Assembly (NCBI GenBank): GCA_045629585.1
Contig: JAZQRM010000048.1
Span: 1 to 64,000, forward strand
Direction: 5' to 3'
Origin: Taishania sp045629585
Lineage (GTDB): Bacteria; Bacteroidota; Bacteroidia; Flavobacteriales_D; Crocinitomicaceae
DNA: 64,000 nt
Below are positions 52,722-61,300 of this stretch, one piece after another. The notes below the pieces were generated by a model, which worked only from the letters and a program-made list of their open reading frames with translations, did not search any database and was not told where the DNA came from. The position numbers were made by a program, and so were the translations under genes. Position 1 is the first letter of the stretch. Each line of letters starts with the position of its first letter.

Positions 52722-53597
52722 TTATTGAATGATTAGATTACGAATAACAGCAATTTTTTGTTGGATATCGAGTAACGTTTTTTCAGAAACTTCAAACGAA
52801 ATAGAATGGTTCAAAGTAGTTAGTTTATTAGCGATATCAATTGATGGTTCACTATATGTATAGTGCATTGATATGTTTTGATACGAATTATTTAAGTCGT
52901 TAAAGGCATTTACAAATTTGGGTAATTCATCTGCTATATTCTGCTCGTTCAAAATGCTCAAAATTGTTTCTAATGTTTGTTTTTGCTCTGCAATTCTTTC
53001 AACTAATTCTGGTTTCTTGAGTGTCACAGCTAGGTTTGAAGCAATATGTATTGTTTCTACCCAACCTCCGATTAATATTAAAAGTGAGGTTTCAACTCGA
53101 TCGTTGTTTTTTAAATAGGAGTCTGCATTTTTGAATGCTTCTGATGATAATTGTATTAATGAATCTGTTGTTGATATATTTGATTCATAACGTTGAATGA
53201 ATGTTTTATTAAAATTCTTATCTAAACCAAGTTGAGTTGATAATTTTTCTACTGACATTAAATATTTAACAATTCTAGAGTTATCCTTGTAAAAAGAGGC
53301 ATAACCTAAGTCAGCTGCTAGAACTCCTAGATATAACGCTTGTGTATATTCGTGGTTTAACTCTTCAATAGTCGGTTTGTCTATTAATAACTCCGGAGCA
53401 TAAGGAGTTTTAAGTTCTTTCAGCAATAGGGTTGTTAAAATGGGGGACGGAATGCTGTATAATTTCCCGTTAAAATTGGTTTGGAGTAATGTTTCTGGAT
53501 CAAGCTCTTTTTCGACACTTGAGTTATCCATGTTGTTATTACATGAAAACAACAAAAATCCTAACCCAAAAAATAAATAGCGATATAAGGAATTCAT
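52722..53597 (-). CDS. Helical lipoprotein of unknown function, first gene of the ABC unit
   Basis: A 291-residue lipoprotein (MNSLYRYLFFGLGFLLFSC, Cys19). The mature chain is almost wholly helical (YTQALYLGVLAADLGYASFY, SLLILIGGWVETIHIASNLAVTL), without known motifs. In my memory similar lipoproteins occur beside this type of ABC gene in other Bacteroidota, but I cannot verify it here. Reads in the order lipoprotein, exported protein, ABC exporter. Confidence 0.75.
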   Translation of the reverse strand: MNSLYRYLFFGLGFLLFSCNNNMDNSSVEKELDPETLLQTNFNGKLYSIPSPILTTLLLKELKTPYAPELLIDKPTIEELNHEYTQALYLGVLAADLGYASFYKDNSRIVKYLMSVEKLSTQLGLDKNFNKTFIQRYESNISTTDSLIQLSSEAFKNADSYLKNNDRVETSLLILIGGWVETIHIASNLAVTLKKPELVERIAEQKQTLETILSILNEQNIADELPKFVNAFNDLNNSYQNISMHYTYSEPSIDIANKLTTLNHSISFEVSEKTLLDIQQKIAVIRNLIIQ

Positions 53598-53618
53598 AAA
53601 CTAGTGATTTAGATGGGC

Positions 53619-53626
53619 CAAAGCTA
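53619..53626 (-). promoter_or_regulatory. Candidate -7 box for the lipoprotein/ABC unit
   Basis: Reads TAGCTTTG on the minus strand, an exact TAnnTTTG, 21 bases before the start codon at 53597. No -33 TTG. Confidence 0.45.
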
Positions 53627-53689
53627 ATGATTTATTCTAATTTTAGTGACTTAGCCTATATATTTTTACGACAACCAATGAATATTCCT

Positions 53690-53697
53690 TAAATTTG
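53690..53697 (+). promoter_or_regulatory. Candidate -7 box before hemB
   Basis: TAAATTTG is an exact TAnnTTTG, 18 bases before the start codon at 53716. No -33 TTG. Confidence 0.5.
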
Positions 53698-53715
53698 ATT
53701 TAAAGTTTACAAGTT

Positions 53716-54693
53716 ATGTTAATCAGACCTAGAAGAAATAGAAAATCGGCGGTTATTCGTTCGATGGTGGAGGAAACAAAATTAGGGACAGAGCATATGA
53801 TTTATCCCTTATTTTTGAAAGATGGAAAAAACGTACAAGAAGAAATAGGTTCAATGCCAGGTAATTACAGGTGGTCGGTAGACCGGTTGTTGCCAGAAAT
53901 TGAGGAGTGTATGGAGTTAGGTGTAAAAGTATTTGACTTATTTCCTGCTGTAAATGAAGATTTGAAAGATAAAGTTGGGTCTTACAGTTATGCGGATGAA
54001 AATTTTTACTTGCACGCAATTCGACAAATTAAAGAGCGGTTTCCCGAAGCTGTTTTAATGAGTGATGTGGCATTAGATCCTTATTCTTCTGATGGTCATG
54101 ATGGTTTGGTTGATGGTTTTGGACGTATTTTGAATGATGATACTTTACCTATTTTGGATAGAATGTCTTTAGCACAAGCCCAAGCTGGAATTGATATTAT
54201 CGGACCTTCAGATATGATGGATGGACGTGTTGCTTCCATTCGTGGTATTCTAGATGATAATGGATATACTGATGTCTCCATTATGTCATACACGGCAAAA
54301 TATGCTAGTGCTTTTTATGGTCCTTTCAGAGATGCGTTAAAATCTGCGCCAAAAAGTGGAGATAAGAAAACTTATCAAATGAATCCAGCGAATAAGAAAG
54401 AGGCGTTGTTGGAGGCTGAATTGGATTTTCAAGAAGGTGCTGATATGTTGATGGTTAAGCCGGCCTTGTGTTATTTAGATATTATTCATATTTTAAAAGA
54501 AAACTTTCCTATTCCTATTACTGCTTATAATACAAGTGGTGAAGTAGCTATGGTTTATGCCGCAGCTCAAAATGGATGGTTGAATTATGATATGGCAGTC
54601 TATGAAATGTTGTTAAGTATTAGACGTGCTGGTGCTGATGGTATATTAACATACTTCGCGAAAGATTTTGCTAAAATGGTGAAAAATAAATAA
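53716..54693 (+). CDS. hemB: Delta-aminolevulinic acid dehydratase (porphobilinogen synthase)
   Basis: A 325-residue HemB that joins two 5-aminolevulinate molecules to porphobilinogen in haem synthesis. The Schiff-base lysines are Lys195 (SYTAKYAS) and Lys248 (MLMVKPALCY). The metal site reads SDVALDPYSSDGHDG, Asp-rich instead of the Cys triad of zinc enzymes, so it should be of the Mg-dependent, zinc-independent type. First gene of a three-gene unit; the next start is one base after its stop. Confidence 0.96.
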   Translation: MLIRPRRNRKSAVIRSMVEETKLGTEHMIYPLFLKDGKNVQEEIGSMPGNYRWSVDRLLPEIEECMELGVKVFDLFPAVNEDLKDKVGSYSYADENFYLHAIRQIKERFPEAVLMSDVALDPYSSDGHDGLVDGFGRILNDDTLPILDRMSLAQAQAGIDIIGPSDMMDGRVASIRGILDDNGYTDVSIMSYTAKYASAFYGPFRDALKSAPKSGDKKTYQMNPANKKEALLEAELDFQEGADMLMVKPALCYLDIIHILKENFPIPITAYNTSGEVAMVYAAAQNGWLNYDMAVYEMLLSIRRAGADGILTYFAKDFAKMVKNK

Positions 54694-54694
54694 G

Positions 54695-55645
54695 ATGTCT
54701 GATTTTGAACTTTATCCCGAAAAGCCTTCATTAATTGAAGTGAAACGCAGAAATAACTGGGCGGTAACTTTATTCTCTATGGCGCTTTTTGTGCTAATTT
54801 TCTCCTACATCTTTGAAGATCAAATGAACGTCATCTTCTTTCTAGTTGGCGTTCTGTTTATCCATGAATTAGGACATTATTGGGCTATGAAACATTTTAA
54901 ATATCGAAATGTTAGAATGCTCTTTATTCCCATTCTAGGTGCTTTTGTTCATGGAAAAAAAGATAAATATTCACAAAAAGAATCTCTATGGGTGATTTTG
55001 TCTGGGCCATTCCCTGGTATACTGTTAGGTGTTCAATGTGTTTTGTTAAGTGAATATTTCAATTGGTCAGCACTTTTCCTTTTAGGAATTATTTTTTTAC
55101 TATTAAATGTTTTAAATCTTTTACCAATTGACCCTCTAGATGGTGGCCAGCTAGTGCGCTCGTTGTTTTATTCAAAATCAAATCTCTTTTTATTGATTTT
55201 TTCTTTATTGTCTTCCATTTTAATGATTTTCATTGGCTTTTGGTTAAGCAGTAATTTGTTAATCTTATTTGGTTTTTTCATGGGGATAAGGGTACGTAGT
55301 ATTCAGAAAAAACGCGATTTACAACATGTAATGGATAATCAAGGGATTCAATATGAAAAGGCGTATGATGAACTGTCTAATCAAGATTTCTTTAAGATAA
55401 AAAACATTCTTTTGAATCGTAATTCTTCTTTGCAGAAATATACGGAGATCGCAGAGAAAGAGGAAGTTGATGATCTATTAGCACATCAAGTTAATAATGC
55501 ATTAACACCACCGATGAAAATTGATGCCTCTTTATTCTTTAGAATTGTTTTACTTGGATTTTGGATTTTAGCGCTTTTCTCACCTATTATACTTTATTTT
55601 GTGGTTGATCATAATTGGATGAATTATGCAGTTCGAAATTGGTGA
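54695..55645 (+). CDS. Site-2-type membrane metalloprotease (M50 family)
   Basis: A 316-residue membrane protein. The zinc site is HELGH (57-61) within a hydrophobic helix, and the third ligand is Asp149 in NLLPIDPLDGGQ (141-152). Helices lie at about 25-40, 45-65, 95-120, 125-145, 165-200 and near the C-terminus (285-308). Between them is a soluble, charged part (about 205-280). Site-2 proteases cut within membranes to release regulators or clear signal remnants; there is no PDZ domain, so the substrate is unknown. Its end overlaps the Smr gene by 20 bases. Confidence 0.9.
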   Translation: MSDFELYPEKPSLIEVKRRNNWAVTLFSMALFVLIFSYIFEDQMNVIFFLVGVLFIHELGHYWAMKHFKYRNVRMLFIPILGAFVHGKKDKYSQKESLWVILSGPFPGILLGVQCVLLSEYFNWSALFLLGIIFLLLNVLNLLPIDPLDGGQLVRSLFYSKSNLFLLIFSLLSSILMIFIGFWLSSNLLILFGFFMGIRVRSIQKKRDLQHVMDNQGIQYEKAYDELSNQDFFKIKNILLNRNSSLQKYTEIAEKEEVDDLLAHQVNNALTPPMKIDASLFFRIVLLGFWILALFSPIILYFVVDHNWMNYAVRNW

Positions 55646-56165
55646 TGAAGTTGTTTTCCTACATGAAATTGGTGGAGGGGTTATAAAGCGAAAGGTTGGG
55701 GTAATGTATTTCGTTGAAGACGAGACAGGCTTTGATCGACCTTTTGAAGCTAAGTTTTTAGGGAAAAAATATAGTGCTAAAATTAAGCATCAGCCATCTA
55801 TTGAAGAAGTAATCGCTGAAAAGGAAGGTAAGGTTCAAAAAAAGAAGTCACCTAAAGCCATTAGAAAGCATGCTGAATTCTGGGAAATAGATTTACATTT
55901 TGAAGAGATCGCACCTTCCAATAAAGGATTAAGTAACACCGAAATTTTAAACAAACAATTAGCCGTTTTTAGACGCTTTTATTTTGACGCAAGGTCAAAA
56001 AAAGTCAGAAGAATTGTTATAATTCATGGAGTTGGAAAGGGAGTTCTCAGACAAGAAATACGCGTGTTTTTACAAGGACAAGAAGGTGCTACTGAGTTTT
56101 TAGATGGTGCGTATTCAAATTATGGATTTGGTGCTACACAAGTAGAATTGAGATACAACTATTAG
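55626..56165 (+). CDS. Smr-domain (MutS2 C-terminal-like) protein
   Basis: A 179-residue protein. An N-terminal SH3-like segment (MQFEIGDEVVFLHEIGGG) is followed by a Lys-rich linker and a Smr domain with the DLH motif (IDLHFEE) and the HGVGKGVLR motif. Smr domains are found in MutS2 and in stand-alone nucleases or RNA-binding proteins, including those acting on ribosome-associated RNA. Its start lies inside the protease gene (20-base overlap), indicating coupling. Nuclease activity is possible but not shown. The gene ends 3 bases from the convergent thioredoxin-like gene. Confidence 0.9.
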   Translation: MQFEIGDEVVFLHEIGGGVIKRKVGVMYFVEDETGFDRPFEAKFLGKKYSAKIKHQPSIEEVIAEKEGKVQKKKSPKAIRKHAEFWEIDLHFEEIAPSNKGLSNTEILNKQLAVFRRFYFDARSKKVRRIVIIHGVGKGVLRQEIRVFLQGQEGATEFLDGAYSNYGFGATQVELRYNY

Positions 56166-56168
56166 ATT

Positions 56169-57281
56169 TCATTCTACTTCTTTTAATAATTCCTCATAGA
56201 GCATTTTGGATTCTTCAGTTTGTCCCAGATGGTTTAGAAGTAGAATCTTTGCATATCTCGCATATTCATCTTTGGGATTTTCTTTTAGGACTTTATTCGC
56301 TAATTTCATTCCATATTTATAATCTTTCTTGTTTTGTCCTCTCTCAGCAATGTTAAAAGCGATAGGCGCTAGATCGGTTGTTTTATCAACCTTTTTTGCT
56401 GTTTTTTTATAGAACTTTATTAGTTCAGGTATTCTGTCATTTTCAGCAAGATAAAATGCGTATAAAGCATTATAGGATTTATCTTCTTTTGTTATTTTTA
56501 TCTTAGAAGTAAGTGTTTTAAATGCATCATCTGTTTTATAATTATCTATATTAAAGAAAATTTCAAAAGAGGCGATTTTATAAGGGAAATCTTCTTGAAA
56601 GGTCAATGAAAAATTTTGCTTATTTGCTAGGTATGTTTCCCAATTGTTTAAAATGTAATTTCTAATTGTAGAATCTTCCATTTGTATCATAGAAACAATT
56701 AAATCTTCATTCTGCATAGAAAACCAATTCTTTTGTCTTTTTAAATAGTTTTTCCCTACTTCCAACAATTCTGGAGAGTCAATTGAAATTAGAGAATTGA
56801 TGTACTTCAATGTTATCTCATCATCCAATGGATTTGCAGCATATTGTTCAGATAATCCTTTGACATTTTTTCTTGGATTTAAAGCTGTTTCTCCTGCTAT
56901 AATTAATTCAGATGCACTCATATATCCAAGTGATGTATGTACTAAAACACCATCACCATCAATGAATAGAAAGGTGGGATAAGCTTGGACGTTATATTCT
57001 TTTGCAAGCATTAATCCTTCGCCTTTTTCCATGTCAATTTTCGCGTTTATGAAGTTTGCATTATAAAATTGACCTACGTTTTCTAAAGGGAATACTTTCG
57101 TTGACATCATCTTACAAGGTCCACACCAAGTTGTGTAGGCATCTAAGAAGAGAATTTTTTGTTCTGCTTTAGCTTGAGATTTTAGTGTTTCCCAGTCTGA
57201 ATTAGAGAATTGTATTCCTTGAGCAAACGAATATGCGGTGAAAAATACCGCGCAAAAAGCGATTATAAAGTGTTTTGTCAT
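56169..57281 (-). CDS. Exported thioredoxin-family protein with helical-repeat tail
   Basis: A 370-residue protein with a signal peptide (MTKHFIIAFCAVFFTAYSFAQ). A thioredoxin domain (about 25-135) carries the active site WCGPCK (Cys53/Cys56), then AYPTFLFIDGDG with the cis-Pro. The C-terminal 230 residues are helical with TPR-like spacing (DYKYGMKLANKVLKENPKDEYARYAKILL). It should act in the periplasm as a disulfide reductase, perhaps with a client-binding tail. A 14-bp palindrome lies 98 bases upstream of its start. Confidence 0.88.
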   Translation of the reverse strand: MTKHFIIAFCAVFFTAYSFAQGIQFSNSDWETLKSQAKAEQKILFLDAYTTWCGPCKMMSTKVFPLENVGQFYNANFINAKIDMEKGEGLMLAKEYNVQAYPTFLFIDGDGVLVHTSLGYMSASELIIAGETALNPRKNVKGLSEQYAANPLDDEITLKYINSLISIDSPELLEVGKNYLKRQKNWFSMQNEDLIVSMIQMEDSTIRNYILNNWETYLANKQNFSLTFQEDFPYKIASFEIFFNIDNYKTDDAFKTLTSKIKITKEDKSYNALYAFYLAENDRIPELIKFYKKTAKKVDKTTDLAPIAFNIAERGQNKKDYKYGMKLANKVLKENPKDEYARYAKILLLNHLGQTEESKMLYEELLKEVE

Positions 57282-57379
57282 ATGTTTTTCTAGTGAAGAG
57301 ACTTTAATTAGAATACGTTTTGTTTCTAATTGGTCGTAAAATTATTCTTTATTGTTGACACTTAAACAAGTAGAAATAC

Positions 57380-57393
57380 TATTGTTAACAATA
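57380..57393. promoter_or_regulatory. Perfect 14-bp palindrome, possible operator
   Basis: TATTGTTAACAATA is a perfect palindrome without loop, lying in the 131-base gap between the Mpo1-like gene end and the thioredoxin-like gene start. As an AT-rich palindrome it may be chance, but its size and position would suit a dimeric regulator. Confidence 0.35.
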
Positions 57394-57412
57394 ATTTGTA
57401 ATTAATAGTGTG

Positions 57413-57886
57413 TTACAAATCAATTTTTAGATAGTTATAAATCAATTTCATTAGCCAAGCGGGGCCAATTAATAGAAATTGTAAATCCTTTAAAAAGGAG
57501 GGTTTCTTTTTTTCAATTTTATGGCCAATAAATTGTCCGACCCATGCTAATCCGAATAGTATTAAAGATAAATAAAGCATATTCATTCTCCCTAGGTTTT
57601 CATAAAGGAACTCATTTCCTGCGTAGACCAGACTTCCCCAAATGATAAATCCTAAAGACAACATTTTTGAAAGATTAAAATAGTATATCCATACAGCAAT
57701 TAAGACTAAAGATGACCAACTTAAATTTGTTTGTGCTAAAAAAGGTGTTTGTGGAAAAGGGATACATCTTAATAATCCAAAAATGGTAAAAAATATTAAG
57801 GGAACACAAACCCAATGAACCTTTTTATTGACCTTATTTTGATGACTTTCACCATATTCGTCTAGTAGGGATTTAATTGTTCTCAT
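57413..57886 (-). CDS. Mpo1-like membrane protein (DUF962)
   Basis: A 157-residue protein with the DUF962 pattern: HQNKVNKKVHWVCVPLIFF near the start, several hydrophobic segments (about 25-42, 55-70, 78-90, 103-122), and FIGHKIEKKKPSFLKDLQFLLIGPAWL near the end. In yeast Mpo1 is an iron-dependent dioxygenase acting on 2-hydroxy fatty acids in phytosphingosine breakdown; the His residues (HQN, HW, GH) would bind iron. Sphingolipids occur in some Bacteroidota, but a role here is inference. Divergent from the metal-efflux operon. Confidence 0.88.
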   Translation of the reverse strand: MRTIKSLLDEYGESHQNKVNKKVHWVCVPLIFFTIFGLLRCIPFPQTPFLAQTNLSWSSLVLIAVWIYYFNLSKMLSLGFIIWGSLVYAGNEFLYENLGRMNMLYLSLILFGLAWVGQFIGHKIEKKKPSFLKDLQFLLIGPAWLMKLIYNYLKIDL

Positions 57887-57955
57887 GTATCTACTTTATC
57901 TAAATTTACTTTTTTTTTTAAGGAATTTTCATAAAAGACCTTTATTTTTAATCTT

Positions 57956-58327
57956 ATGTACATCATCAAACAGATTATCCTTTTTTTTATCATGCTGCAA
58001 GGTTTGACAGGGGAGCAGTTTGTTCGTGTACCAATACTTTTTTCACATTTTGCTGAACACAATCTGCAAAATTCAATGAGTTTTTCTGAGTTTTTATCCC
58101 ATCATTATTTAGATTTCAATCATGAGGATGAGGATGACGAAAAAGATCAAAGTTTACCTTTTAAGACTATACAAGTATCGTGTTTCCAGTTTGTGCCTAC
58201 TGAGCCGCTTGGGATTTATGTTTTAGCACTTGCAGTTGAATTCAAGAAAAGTCATTTCTCGTATTTGGAAGAATTATATCCGGATCCTATTTTTGATATT
58301 GTACATCCACCTTCTAATTTGGTTTAA
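57956..58327 (+). CDS. Small exported His/acid-rich protein of a metal-efflux operon
   Basis: A 123-residue protein with a hydrophobic start (about 1-19). After it comes a cluster of potential metal ligands: His31, His35, His49, His50 and His56, followed directly by eight residues of which seven are acidic (57-64). The rest is unremarkable and ends in PPSNLV. It is not a family I can name, but short proteins of this kind sit before CzcA-type genes in Bacteroidota. It precedes the efflux pump by 59 bases on the same strand and could be a periplasmic metal chaperone or sensor. Confidence 0.7.
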   Translation: MYIIKQIILFFIMLQGLTGEQFVRVPILFSHFAEHNLQNSMSFSEFLSHHYLDFNHEDEDDEKDQSLPFKTIQVSCFQFVPTEPLGIYVLALAVEFKKSHFSYLEELYPDPIFDIVHPPSNLV

Positions 58328-58386
58328 TATCATGTGGACGTCTCTCTTAGGAGGGATGATTTGTTGTATTTTATCAAAATCTTTTT

Positions 58387-61300
58387 ATGTTATCAAGAAT
58401 TATTGCTTTTTCTATCAAGAATAAGCTTACCATCGGTATCTTGACATTGCTATGGCTAGTATTTGGTGTTTACCAATTAACCAAACTACCCATCGATGCG
58501 GTACCTGACATTACTAATAATCAAGTTCAGGTAATTACTTCTGCGCCCGCTTTAGGAGCAGAGGATGTAGAAAGACTAATTACCTTTCCTTTGGAGCAAT
58601 TGATGAGTAATATTCCTCATTTGATGGAAAACCGCTCTATGTCCCGTTTCGGGTTGTCTATTATCACTTTAGTCTTTGATGATGAAGTGGATGTTTATTG
58701 GGCGAGACAGCAAATAGGGGAACGTATTAATCAATTGGAATTACTTGCAGGAATGGATCGCCCCGAAATGGGTCCTATAACCACCGGGTTAGGGGAAATT
58801 TACCAATATGTGTTACAACCAAAGAAAGGATATGAAGAGAAATATTCTTTAGAGGAATTACGAAGTATTCAAGATTGGCAAGTTAGGCGTCAATTACTTG
58901 GAACATCAGGAGTGGCTGATGTTTCTACATTTGGAGGGAAATTGAAGCAATATGAAGTTGCTGTAGACCCTTTTCAATTGCGGGCCCAAAACGTGACTTT
59001 AGATGAAGTCTATCTGGCTTTAGAAAATAATAATGCCAATACAGGGGGAGCTTATATTGAACGTGGACAGACCGTGTTGTATATTCGAAGTAGAGGTTTA
59101 GTGGAGTCATTAGATGATATTCGGAATATTGTAGTGAAACAGAGTGATAAGAATTTACCGATTCTGATTAATGATGTTGGAGAAGTAAAGATTGGTTCAG
59201 CAATTCGCTATGGAGCATTAACTTCTGACGATTTAGGGGAAGTTACAGGTGGTATCGTGATGATGCTTAAGAATGAGAATTCGTCCAAAGTCATTGAACA
59301 TGTTAAAACACGTATTTTAGAAATTCAAGAAACGTTGCCCGAAGGTCTGGAAATACGTCCTTTTTTAGATCGCACCAAGATGGTGAATAATGCAATCGAT
59401 ACGGTGAAGACTAATTTGTTGGAAGGCGCCTTGATTGTTGTTCTTGTATTAGTACTTTTTCTGGGTAACCTTCGTGCTGGGTTAATAGTTGCATCCGTAA
59501 TTCCGCTGTCTCTTTTGTTTGCCATCAGTATGATGAACCTATTTGGCGTTAGTGGAAATTTAATGAGTTTAGGAGCTTTGGATTTTGGCTTAATTGTCGA
59601 TGGAGCAGTTATTATTGTTGAAGCAGTATTACACATTTTGGTTTCTAAAAAATTTATTGATGGAACACTTTTGTCACGTAATCAAATGGATGGAGAGGTG
59701 AATGCGGCTGCCTCAAAGATGATGAATGCGGCTGTTTTTGGACAACTAATCATTTTAATCGTCTATTTACCTATTTTATCATTGCAAGGGATCGAAGGGA
59801 AAATGTTTAAACCAATGGCGCAAACGGTTGTCTTTGCGATTATAGGAGCGTTCATTTTGTCTATCACTTATGTTCCAATGATATCAAGTTGGGCATTAAG
59901 TAAAAGGATTAACCTAAAACCTACTTGGTCGGATCGGATGATGATTAAAATAGAGGTAACATTTGCTAAAGCATTTGAATGGGTATTTCGTTTTAAATAT
60001 ATGCTATTAGGATTGGTTGGTATACTGTTGTCATTTTGTCTAGTAATCTTTAGCCGTATGGGAGGAGAATTTATACCGCAGTTAGAGGAAGGTGATTTTG
60101 CTGTCGAAACACGGCTACTAGTCGGGACAAATCTTAACACGACCATTGAAACCTTTAACGGGATTTCGACTATTTTGAGAAACGAATTTGAGGAGGTACA
60201 GCAAGTTGTTTCTCGTATTGGAGCTGCCGAGATACCTACCGACCCAATGCCAATCGAAGGTGGAGACGTAATAATTGTCCTGAAACCTAAAAAAGAATGG
60301 AAAAATGCAACATCGTTTTCTGAGTTAGCAGATAAGATGTCTGATAAGATTAAGGAACAATATCCAGGACTGGTTATGAGCTTTCAGTTTCCAGTGCAGA
60401 TGCGCTTTAATGAATTAATGACAGGATCCAAACAGGATGTGGTCGTGAAAATTTTTGGTGAAGATCTTCAATTATTAACTCAATATGCAGAAGAAGTCGG
60501 CAAGATTGTAGAATCGGTTGACGGTACTACAGATGTTTATGTGGAACAGATGACAGGAATGCCTCAAGTTATAGTGAATTATAATCGTGAAGCAATGGCT
60601 AGACATGGTTTAACAGTGGAGCAAGTAAATCGTGTGGTGAATGCAAGTTTCGCAGGAGGAATTGCAGGGGTAGTTTATGAAGGGGAACGGCGGTTTGACT
60701 TGGTTGTTCGTTTGAAAGAGGAAATAAGATCGGCATACAAAACACTTGATAATTTATTTGTTACGAATGCTGATGGAGTTCAAATCCCCTTGCATAATGT
60801 TGCGAGTGTGGAAGAAGTGTTAGGACCTAATCAAATTCAACGTGAAAATGCAAAACGAAGAATTATGGTCGGTTTCAATGTGCGTGGGCGTGATGTGGAG
60901 TCCGTGGTGAATGATTTACAAGGGAAAGTTAAAAAACAAGTGCAATTTGCACCTTCGTATCAAGTGAAATATGGTGGTACCTTCCAAAATTTACAGGAAG
61001 CCAAAGAGCGACTCGTAATTGCTGTTCCAGTGGCTTTGTTATTTATTTTTGTTTTGCTATATATTGCTTTTCGAAATTTCAAAGATGTTTTATTGATTTT
61101 CACAGCTATTCCGTTATCTTCTATCGGTGGTATTTTAGCGTTGACGTGGCGTAGTATGCCGTTTAGTATAAGTGCAGGTATTGGTTTTATCGCTTTATTT
61201 GGCGTGGCCGTATTAAATGGAATTGTATTGATTACTGAGTTTAATCGTTTGCGTGAGCAACATCCTGATCGGGATCTATTGACGGTCGTGCGTGAAGGGG

